This document shows positions 54,953-62,629 of a stretch of 64,000 bases of DNA, one piece after another. The DNA lies in NCBI GenBank assembly GCA_019694455.1, contig JAIBBY010000005.1, positions 62,001 to 126,000 of the forward strand. The letters run 5' to 3'. Below the pieces are notes generated by a model that worked only from the letters and a program-made list of their open reading frames with translations, ran no database searches and was not told where the DNA came from. Position numbers and translations under genes: made by a program. Position 1 is the stretch's first letter. The number at the start of each line of letters is the position of its first letter. This DNA comes from Pirellulales bacterium. GTDB lineage: Bacteria > Planctomycetota > Planctomycetia > Pirellulales > JAEUIK01.

Positions 54953-56533
54953 TTACGTGGACAACTCCTCGCGACGGAGCAATGGGAACAAGATCACGTC
55001 GCGAATCGACTGCGCGCCGGTGATGAGCATCACCAGCCGATCGATGCCGATGCCGAGTCCGCCGGCGGGGGGCATTCCGTGCCGCAGCGCGCGTACGAAG
55101 TCGTGGTCCATCTTGGCCATCGATTCTTCTTCGTTCAGTCCGGCAAGCTGAGCGCCGAACAACTCTTCTTGCAGGTCGGGGTCGTTGAGTTCGGTGTAGG
55201 CGTTGGCGATTTCCATGCCTTCGATGAACAATTCGAAGCGCTCCGCCACCGCCGGGTCGCTGGCCTTGCGCTTGGTAAGCGGGCAAAGCGTGGCCGGGTA
55301 GTCGAGCACGAAAATCGGCCCTTTGAGCTGATCTTCAACCAACTCTTCAAAGACCTCGCTTTTGACGACATCGGGATGTTTGCCGGCCGTGTCGAAGCCA
55401 ATCTTCTTCGCGACGCGCTCCACGTCGGCTGGGCTGTGCGGATCGACGCCGACGATCTCGGCGAACAACTCGTGGTACGTGCGGCGGGCGAAGGGAGCTG
55501 ATAAATCGACGGTCGAATCGCCCCAGGTCACTTGCGATGGCTGGCCCGTGGCTGCTACGGCGTTGACGATGATCTTTTCGGTCAGGTCCATCATCGTGTA
55601 ATAGTCGCCATAGGCCTGATACGCCTCGAGCATGGTGAATTCGGGATTATGACGCGGGCTGATTCCTTCGTTGCGATAGACGCGGCCGAGTTCGTAGACG
55701 CGCTCGAAGCCTCCGACCAGGAGACGCTTGAGATGCAGTTCGAGCGCGATGCGCAAGTACAGCGGCATATCAAGCGCATTGTGATGGGTGTTGAACGGAC
55801 GCGCGGCGGCCCCGCCGGCGATCGTGTGCAGAGTAGGGCCCTCAATCTCGACGTAGCGCTCGCTTGCCAAGGTGGCGCGAATCGATTGCACGATCCGCGT
55901 GCGATTGAGGAACCGCTCCTTGGCGCCTTCGTTGTAGACCAGATCGAGATAGCGCATGCGCTGCCGCATCTCGGGATCGGTCAATCCTTTGTGCTTGTCT
56001 GGCGGCGGTTCGAGCGACTTGGTGAGAAAGTGAAGCTTCTCGGCAAAAATGGTCAGTTCGCCGGTCTTGGTGAACCGCAGTTCGCCGTCGACTCCGACGA
56101 TGTCTCCCAGGTCGAAACAATCGGCTAACGCCCAGTTATCTTCGCCCACCTGTCCGCGGCCAATGAAGATTTGCACCTGGCCCGACCAATCGCGGATCTC
56201 GACGAAGATGAGCTTGCCGGTGGGACGTTGCAGCACCACGCGCCCGGCGGCGCGCACCTTGGGACCGACGATTTCGCCCGCGCCTTGTGCGGCCAGCCAC
56301 TCGCGAAAATTGGAGCGATCGGCGGGAATGGAAATCTCACGCCCGTCGGCGGCGCGGAAGACAATTTGTGCGGTCAACGCGCGGACGTCGGCGAGCGACA
56401 AATGCTGGTCGAAGCGTTGACCCCAGGGGTCAATACCGAGCGAACGGATTCGTTCTAGCTTGTCGCGACGCGCCGCTTTGATCATTTCGCCCGACGGCGC
56501 GGATTCGCTAGCGGGCTGCGGGTCGTTGGACAC
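54953..56533 (-). CDS. lysS: Lysyl-tRNA synthetase, class II
   Basis: The 526-aa enzyme has an N-terminal OB-fold anticodon-binding domain (VRAAGRVVLQRPTGKLIFVEIRD) and a class II catalytic core with motif 1, motif 2 (FERVYELGRVYRNEGISPRHNPEFTMLE) and motif 3 (GLGIGIDRLVML). The frame is open to an ATG at 56572, but the -10 box of a good promoter covers that codon, so the GTG at 56533 is the start. It precedes the lolC-like and lolD genes on the same strand. Confidence 0.95.
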   Translation of the reverse strand: MSNDPQPASESAPSGEMIKAARRDKLERIRSLGIDPWGQRFDQHLSLADVRALTAQIVFRAADGREISIPADRSNFREWLAAQGAGEIVGPKVRAAGRVVLQRPTGKLIFVEIRDWSGQVQIFIGRGQVGEDNWALADCFDLGDIVGVDGELRFTKTGELTIFAEKLHFLTKSLEPPPDKHKGLTDPEMRQRMRYLDLVYNEGAKERFLNRTRIVQSIRATLASERYVEIEGPTLHTIAGGAAARPFNTHHNALDMPLYLRIALELHLKRLLVGGFERVYELGRVYRNEGISPRHNPEFTMLEAYQAYGDYYTMMDLTEKIIVNAVAATGQPSQVTWGDSTVDLSAPFARRTYHELFAEIVGVDPHSPADVERVAKKIGFDTAGKHPDVVKSEVFEELVEDQLKGPIFVLDYPATLCPLTKRKASDPAVAERFELFIEGMEIANAYTELNDPDLQEELFGAQLAGLNEEESMAKMDHDFVRALRHGMPPAGGLGIGIDRLVMLITGAQSIRDVILFPLLRREELST

Positions 56534-56570
56534 GATGGTGGCGCCTGACTTTAAGACTAAAGAGCACAAC

Positions 56571-56598
56571 ATTTTAGTGCCGAGTCCCTAGGGGTCAA
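56571..56598 (-). promoter_or_regulatory. Sigma-70-type promoter of lysS
   Basis: On the minus strand TTGACC (56593-56598) and TAAAAT (56571-56576) are 16 bases apart. Both match 5 of 6 consensus positions. Transcription would start near 56564, leaving about 31 bases before the GTG. Confidence 0.7.
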
Positions 56599-56890
56599 CG
56601 GCAGCTTATTACGCCCCTGCCAAGCGCGCCGCGGATCGTCCTAAGCTGATAGCGGATCATCGATTGGGCAGGTTGCCAATCGGAGCCGAGTGGACGCTGC
56701 CAAAGCGGCGCCGTCACAGACAGCACAGCCGGCCCACGTGGCCTTTGACATCGCCAAGGCGACTGACGCACGCCGCTGTTTGGGGCTTTCTGGCGCGATG
56801 CCGCTGCGGCGTGGGGAAAGTCCATGGCCTATGAATTCATTAAGCGTACGCTTGGCAGGGCTATGTTAATCCCATCGGGGAACCACACTC
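56599..56890. other. Intergenic region between lysS and the diguanylate cyclase
   Basis: No gene is visible in this divergent stretch. GGGGAA near 56878-56883 is the likely ribosome-binding site of the GTG start at 56891. No promoter for the plus-strand gene could be recognised with confidence. Confidence 0.55.
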
Positions 56891-57847
56891 GTGGGCGGTG
56901 AATCAACGCGCAAGTTGCTGGTGGTCGACGACGATCCCAACTGCCGACGCATCTTGGAGATGATGCTGAGCGGCAGTGGATATGACGTGCGGCTTGCCTG
57001 CGATGGCTGGGAAGCGCTCGAGATCGTCGTGTCCGACAAGCCGGCCATCATCGTCACCGATTGGATGATGCCGCGCATGGACGGATTGGAGTTGATTCGC
57101 AAGTTGCGGGCCGAGCTGACTTGGTATCCGTACATCCTGCTAATGAGCGGCAGACCTGATGAGCAGCCAGGACTGGACATTGGCGCCGACGAATTCCTGG
57201 CCAAGCCGATCCATGGCGAGCACCTGCTGCCGAGGCTGCGGGCCGGCGAGCGCATCGTACACCTGCAAGAGCGCTTACGGGAGCAGAACGCCGCGCTGAA
57301 CCTGGCGAATCAGCAGCTAGCCGAACTGGCGACTATCGATCCGCTGAGCGGACTGCTCAATCGCCGCGCGTTTTTTGATGAATTGCGGCAAGAGTGGGCG
57401 CGGGCCGATCGCTATGAATTGCCGCTGGCCTGTCTGATGTTCGACATCGATCACTTCAAGCGGGTGAACGACACTTATGGGCATTCGGCGGGGGACAGCG
57501 TGATTGAAACCGTGGGACGCCTGATGAAAGCGGCTTTCCGCGAGAGCGACCGGATCTGCCGATACGGCGGCGAGGAGTTTTGCGCATTCTTGACGAACAC
57601 CTCGCTGGAAACGGCCTGCCAGATGGCCGATCGAATCCGACTGGCGGTGGCAGCGTCCGCGCTGCCGCATCTGCCGGCCGACTTCCACTTTTCGATTAGC
57701 GTGGGAGTCGCCGAAAGGACGTGCGAAACCCGCACATATCAAGATCTTGTCGAGCATGCCGATCAGGCTCTGTTGGCGGCGAAACAAGCGGGGCGCAACC
57801 GGCTGATGCGCTTCGATGAGCTAATGCTCGCGCCAGTTGGCGGGTAG
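56891..57847 (+). CDS. Response regulator with GGDEF diguanylate cyclase domain
   Basis: The 318-aa protein has a receiver domain with the phospho-acceptor Asp57 in IIVTDWMMPRMDG and a Lys in FLAKPI, then a coiled-coil linker, then a GGDEF domain with the active GGEEF at 226-230. RESD five residues before it is an intact inhibitory I-site, so product feedback is expected. It should make c-di-GMP when phosphorylated (PleD/WspR type). The start is GTG. It is upstream of, but not overlapping, the sensory operon that follows; the histidine kinases there are possible partners. Confidence 0.93.
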   Translation: MGGESTRKLLVVDDDPNCRRILEMMLSGSGYDVRLACDGWEALEIVVSDKPAIIVTDWMMPRMDGLELIRKLRAELTWYPYILLMSGRPDEQPGLDIGADEFLAKPIHGEHLLPRLRAGERIVHLQERLREQNAALNLANQQLAELATIDPLSGLLNRRAFFDELRQEWARADRYELPLACLMFDIDHFKRVNDTYGHSAGDSVIETVGRLMKAAFRESDRICRYGGEEFCAFLTNTSLETACQMADRIRLAVAASALPHLPADFHFSISVGVAERTCETRTYQDLVEHADQALLAAKQAGRNRLMRFDELMLAPVGG

Positions 57848-57982
57848 CCACGCTATTGAAGATTTCGTCGCTGGCGTCCTCGCGCCGACTCCGGCGAGCC
57901 ATTTGGGTTCATCCGCCGCGAAAAACCGTGTAACATCGCAGTGCTCCAATGCGATGGCGAGCGTTTACTGACGGGCGGCGTG

Positions 57983-59341
57983 ATGCACGGATTGACCCTG
58001 TTTCGCCTGAGTCTGGTGCGGTTCGCCGCCTCGTTCATGGTCGTGTTGACCACCGGCGTAATCAACCGAGTCTTCATTGCCGATCTTGGTTACTCGGAGG
58101 CTTGGTTCACGCTGCTGCTTTGCCTGCAGCAACTGGTGACGCCGCTGACGCTTGTTACGGGATATTGGTCGGATTCGATTCCGATCTGGGGTCGGCATCG
58201 CGCCCCGCACGCGGCTTTTTGGGCAATTGCGGCCGCGGTCGCCTTGGCGGCGATGATGATTTGCCTTCGCGGGGCCGCCGCGCGGCCGGCCTGGTCGGTG
58301 GCGCTGTTCTTGCTGGCCGCGGTGGCGATGTCGGTGTTTGGGCTGGGAGTCAAGGCGTCGAACCTGTTGATCACGGCGCTATTAGTTGATCGATTACCGG
58401 CCCGGCGAAGGGCGGGGGCGTTGACGTACGTCTGGTTCATGGCGATTGCCGGATTGGTCTTGGGCGGCCTGTGCTATGGGATACTTTTTGGCCGCGCGCC
58501 AACCATTGGATTGAGCTACTTGACCGAAGTGACCGTGGCGACCTGCGTTGGCGTGGTAGCGCTAACCTTGGTGGGACTGGTGGGCGTCGAACCGGCGGAC
58601 CACCGCGCCGTGGCGGCGGCGACGCCGAGCGGCTTCTGGCGGTCGTTGCGCGCCTTGTGTCGCAATTCTCAGGCGCGGTGGTTTTTTGGATTCATGGCGC
58701 TCGCCGAGTTTTCTTTCTTCTGTCAGGACTTGATACTAGAGGTGTATGGCGGGCGCGTGTTTCAGCTTTCGGTGAGCGCAACGACGGAATACAGCTTTTA
58801 CCATGGGCTGGGGACGCTCTTGGGCATGATGTTGGGCTGGACCTTGCACGAGGCGATATGGATTCGATCGCGAACCTGGCAACTGCCGCTGGCATGCGTA
58901 CTAGGCGCATTGGCGTTCGCCTTCTTGGTGGGATCGGCGTTGTTGCAGGCGTCGGCCCTGGCGACCTCGGCCATATTGCTACTGGGAGTCGCCAAAGGGG
59001 GATACAACACCGCCTTAGCCGGCGCGCTGATGGATTTGATGGACCGTCGATTGGCGGGTGTGCTATTGGGGGTGTGGGGCACCACCGCCGGCATTGCGAT
59101 CGCCGCTGGCATGGCAGGGGGCGGATTGCTGCGATTTGGATTTTTCGAGGCCGCGCTGGCCGCGCAGTTCACACCGGCAACCGCGCTACGGGTCTCGTTT
59201 GCTGGAGTGTTCGCAGTGGAATTGCTGGGGCTATTGATCGCGGCGCTGATGTTGTTGCGATTCCGCCCAGGGGTCTATCGCGAAGAGCTGGATCGTGAAA
59301 TCGACGCACTCATGTCTGAAGGCGTGCTGGCGCGAACCTAG
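57983..59341 (+). CDS. PucC/BCD-family MFS transporter
   Basis: The 452-aa membrane protein has about twelve hydrophobic segments. Its N-terminal LSLVRFAASFMVVLTTGVINRVFIADLG and WSDSIPIWGRHRAPHAAFW resemble PucC/LhaA (PF03209), the family that helps assemble light-harvesting complexes or moves bacteriochlorophyll in phototrophs. No photosynthesis genes are in this window, so its cargo here is unknown. The ATG at 57983 has GGGCGG upstream; a GTG at 57941 is possible. Its last 47 bases overlap the start of the solute-binding protein gene. Confidence 0.82.
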   Translation: MHGLTLFRLSLVRFAASFMVVLTTGVINRVFIADLGYSEAWFTLLLCLQQLVTPLTLVTGYWSDSIPIWGRHRAPHAAFWAIAAAVALAAMMICLRGAAARPAWSVALFLLAAVAMSVFGLGVKASNLLITALLVDRLPARRRAGALTYVWFMAIAGLVLGGLCYGILFGRAPTIGLSYLTEVTVATCVGVVALTLVGLVGVEPADHRAVAAATPSGFWRSLRALCRNSQARWFFGFMALAEFSFFCQDLILEVYGGRVFQLSVSATTEYSFYHGLGTLLGMMLGWTLHEAIWIRSRTWQLPLACVLGALAFAFLVGSALLQASALATSAILLLGVAKGGYNTALAGALMDLMDRRLAGVLLGVWGTTAGIAIAAGMAGGGLLRFGFFEAALAAQFTPATALRVSFAGVFAVELLGLLIAALMLLRFRPGVYREELDREIDALMSEGVLART

Positions 59342-60833
59342 CCCATGGTCCAGTCGGCTGGTAATTGCGCTAACAGCCGCGGCGCTGCCGATATTGTGCA
59401 TTGGAGGTTGCCGACCGCGCGTCGACACGGCCGAAGCGATACCGATCAGTTGGACTGGCGCTCCGGCGACCATCGAACGGATGGTGGCGGACTACCTAAA
59501 GACAAAGGTTGGGGCGCCAACGCTGTTGAAACCTGCGCATTACGCCAAGCCGAGTCCGTTTTTCCTGTACGAAGGGAACGACGACGCCGTGACGCTAGCC
59601 TTGAGCGCGAGGCTCGGCACGAGCTATCCGCCAGTCGATGTGTACTTCATCGACTTGTACTGGTTCAGCAGTTTTGAGCCGACGTGGTTGGAATCGTTTC
59701 AAAATCGCACGATTCCGATTGGCGACCAGAACGTGGAACTGTCGCAGGTGATTCCGGCCGATCTGCGTTCGGCCTGCGAATTGAACAATCAATTATACGC
59801 CGTGCCGCTCTCGATCCGCGGCAACTGCTTGTTCTATCGCGCGGATCTAATTCCTAGTCCGCCGCGCACCTGGGCTGAATTGGTCGCGGTGACGCGGCAA
59901 GCGCTGGCGCAAGCCGGTCCAGACGCGACATTGCGCCACGGACTTAGGTTTCACTGGAATGAGTTGCACACCGATCTCTACCCCGTGATGTGGTCGTATG
60001 GCGGCGGTCCGCCCAATTGCCTGACTGCTGGCGGCGAGTTGGACAGTCCTTTGGCTTCGGAACCGAACCTGGCGGCGCTAGCAATGTTCTATGGCCTGAT
60101 TCATCACGACAAGATCACGGAACCGCTAGCACAGATCCAAGCGCGCGATCTGGAGTCGGAAAAGACGTTGTACGAGGGATTTGCGCGGGGCGAGACGCTG
60201 TTTTTGATCGATTGGTCGAATCGCGCGGCGAGAATTGAATCGGCGTTGGCGAAGTCGCCATCGGCCGCATTTGCCGCTGGTCATATCGGCATCGCGCCGA
60301 TTCCACGCGCCGTAGAAACGAAGCCGGCTTATTCCACAATCGGGAGCTGGGGATGGGTGGTGTCGGCCGCGCCGCGCAGTCCGCACTCGGTTGATTTTGT
60401 AAGAGAGATGGCCACGCCGGACGCTCAGTTGTTCTTCTTTGAAAAGTATTCGGAGATTCCCATCTTCGAGCGCGCCGTGCTGGTGGGATTGCCGCAATGG
60501 CCGGCCATCGATCGCCGACTGAGCGAATACCATCGGCAGTTGCTGCAATTGGTGCATGGCGATGCCAATTCGCCCGGCGTGGTGCTGCGCAATCGGCCGG
60601 GCCGCAAAGAGATCAATCGCATCGCGCTGGCGGCCTTGCACGACGTGTTGAGCTTGCCTCCGCGCGGAGAAGCGGGGGCGCTGGATTTGGAGTCCGCCCG
60701 CGCACGGTTGGCCCGCGCCGATCTGCAAATCATTCGCCACTTCCAGCAGTTAGAGCGTCTAGGCATTGACTGCTCTTGCGATGCGGGCCCGCCAGCCCTG
60801 CATGACGCCGCGTTGGAGTCGGAGACTCCATGA
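59295..60833 (+). CDS. Extracellular solute-binding lipoprotein (family 1 type)
   Basis: The 512-aa protein has a lipoprotein signal (LVIALTAAALPILCIGGC) and a sugar-type (MalE/family 1) substrate-binding fold: DVYFIDLYWFSSF, YAVPLSIRGNCLFYRADLI, PRTWAELVAVTRQAL, then WSYGGGPP and SYSTIGSWGWVVSA-like AYSTIGSWGWVV. Such proteins bind sugars for ABC importers, but no permease or ATPase is adjacent. Its stop overlaps the start of a histidine kinase gene (ATGA), so it more likely serves as a periplasmic sensor. The GTG start at 59295 is the only in-frame option. Confidence 0.88.
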   Translation: MKSTHSCLKACWREPSPWSSRLVIALTAAALPILCIGGCRPRVDTAEAIPISWTGAPATIERMVADYLKTKVGAPTLLKPAHYAKPSPFFLYEGNDDAVTLALSARLGTSYPPVDVYFIDLYWFSSFEPTWLESFQNRTIPIGDQNVELSQVIPADLRSACELNNQLYAVPLSIRGNCLFYRADLIPSPPRTWAELVAVTRQALAQAGPDATLRHGLRFHWNELHTDLYPVMWSYGGGPPNCLTAGGELDSPLASEPNLAALAMFYGLIHHDKITEPLAQIQARDLESEKTLYEGFARGETLFLIDWSNRAARIESALAKSPSAAFAAGHIGIAPIPRAVETKPAYSTIGSWGWVVSAAPRSPHSVDFVREMATPDAQLFFFEKYSEIPIFERAVLVGLPQWPAIDRRLSEYHRQLLQLVHGDANSPGVVLRNRPGRKEINRIALAALHDVLSLPPRGEAGALDLESARARLARADLQIIRHFQQLERLGIDCSCDAGPPALHDAALESETP

Positions 60834-62629
60834 ATCCAACTATCGCAGAGGAGCCCGACCGGCGGAGCTTGCTGGGCAAGTTTCAGTACGCGGTGCTGTT
60901 TCAGGCGCTGCTCACTCTGGTGGTGGCCGTCGTGGCATTTGTACCGACGCTGCGGGCCCTCTCGCAGCGAGCGGAAACGCGCCGCCGCGAGGCCAGCCGC
61001 GAAGTGATCGAATCGGGCGTGAACAGTATGGCGCGGTTTGTGGCGATGGAGCTAGGCCGCGACTTCTTGCCCGACCTCTGGGCCGCGGCGAATCGGGCGA
61101 GCGGCGAGCATGCGACGGAGGAGCGCGACTCGTGGCTGGCGCTGGTGGATCGGCAGACCGAGGTGATTTCGCAGCGGGTGGCCGAGAAGATGAGCTACAA
61201 CAGCGTGCTGGTCGATTTGGTGGTGGTCGTGCCGCACGACAATCCACGAAGCGACGAACCAGGAGCGATCGTGCTACCACGCGGTCATGCTGAATTGCCA
61301 ACAGTGAGCGTAGGAGAGGCGATCGAATTGGCGAACCTTAAGCAGTTGACGCCGCTGGACGCCGATCAAAGCAGGCTGCGGCAAACGAGCCTGGGACGCT
61401 ACATGCGCATGCGAACCGAGGGACGACCGTACAAGGCGTACCTTATGCCGATTCGTCGCGAAGGTTTTCCATACGGAATCGCCGGATTGGTAATTAACAC
61501 GGAACTAATCACGGAGCAGTTCGAGAATCAATGGCGGGTGTTTTGGCGCGGATTGGAAGATTCGCTCATCATGCTGGCGGCCCTGAGCACCGCCGCGTTG
61601 GCCGGTGGCGCGGTGTTTGTCCTGGTGCTGGCGGCGCGCCTGGTGAGACCGCTAGAGGCCATGCGGTCGGCAATCGAGGGATTGCGCGGCAATGGGCGGC
61701 ACATGATCGATCCGGCCGATTTGCGCGAGGCGGGGGACCGGTTGACGGCCATCGAAGCCGACCCGGCCGACGAGGTGGGAGAGTTGCGGCACGCGTTTCT
61801 TGAAATGTCGGAGAATCTGGCCGACACGCTCACGCAAAAGGCCGACGCGTTGCGCCGCCTGAAGGAAAGCTCGCGCGAACTGCAGCGCGCCGATCGACTG
61901 AAGCTGGTGGGCACGCTCACCTATGGTCTCGCGCACAACTTGAACAACGCGCTGGCGCCGATCGCCAATCTGGCCCATGCCGCCAGTTGGCGGCACCCGG
62001 ACGACGAAAAGCTGAACGGCATGATGGCTCTCGTATTGTCGAATGTGGAGCGCTGCGCCGACATCGTTCGCCGCCTGCGCGATTTGACGCGGCTGGGATC
62101 GGGCGAATTGGCGCTGGTGCAAGTCGATCGCGTACTGGAAGAATCGCTCGAAATCGTCCGCCGCAACATGAGCGAGGCCGGCATCCATGTCGATCGTCAG
62201 TTCGGCGAGACTGCGGAGATTCGGGGCAATCCCGTCGAGTTATGGGAGGTGTTCACTAATTTGTTGGTCAACGCCATCGAGGCGCTCGCGGGCGTGCCGC
62301 GCGAACAGCAACGCCAAGTGACGGTTAGCACTCGACAGTTCGGCGGCGAAGTGATCGTTGAGATCGCAGATAATGGGCCGGGGATGTCGGCCGATGTGCG
62401 CGACAAGGCGCTGGAGCCTTGGTTCAGCACCAAACCCGAGGGCGAGGCGTCGGGGATCGGCCTGTGGATCACGAGCCGGATCGTGCAGGAACACCAAGGG
62501 CGAGTCGAAATCGATAGCGTCGTGGGGGGTGGGACGAAGGTGCGCGTCATCTTTCCCGTGGCGGGGGCACATCAAGCAGATGACGGAGCGCCGCGCGAAA
62601 ACCGAGTCGCCGAGCAGGATTCACGATGA
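60830..62629 (+). CDS. Membrane sensor histidine kinase
   Basis: The 599-aa kinase has two transmembrane helices (about residues 22-42 and 240-265) flanking a periplasmic domain of about 200 residues, then a HAMP-like segment, a coiled coil, and the transmitter with the phospho-His369 in YGLAHNLNNALAPI, an N-box (NLLVNAIEAL), DNGPGMS and GIGLWITSRIV. The H-box AHNLNN is of the HisKA type found in NtrB/ZraS-like kinases. It overlaps genes on both sides by 4 bases (ATGA). The solute-binding lipoprotein before it could deliver the signal. Confidence 0.92.
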   Translation: MNPTIAEEPDRRSLLGKFQYAVLFQALLTLVVAVVAFVPTLRALSQRAETRRREASREVIESGVNSMARFVAMELGRDFLPDLWAAANRASGEHATEERDSWLALVDRQTEVISQRVAEKMSYNSVLVDLVVVVPHDNPRSDEPGAIVLPRGHAELPTVSVGEAIELANLKQLTPLDADQSRLRQTSLGRYMRMRTEGRPYKAYLMPIRREGFPYGIAGLVINTELITEQFENQWRVFWRGLEDSLIMLAALSTAALAGGAVFVLVLAARLVRPLEAMRSAIEGLRGNGRHMIDPADLREAGDRLTAIEADPADEVGELRHAFLEMSENLADTLTQKADALRRLKESSRELQRADRLKLVGTLTYGLAHNLNNALAPIANLAHAASWRHPDDEKLNGMMALVLSNVERCADIVRRLRDLTRLGSGELALVQVDRVLEESLEIVRRNMSEAGIHVDRQFGETAEIRGNPVELWEVFTNLLVNAIEALAGVPREQQRQVTVSTRQFGGEVIVEIADNGPGMSADVRDKALEPWFSTKPEGEASGIGLWITSRIVQEHQGRVEIDSVVGGGTKVRVIFPVAGAHQADDGAPRENRVAEQDSR

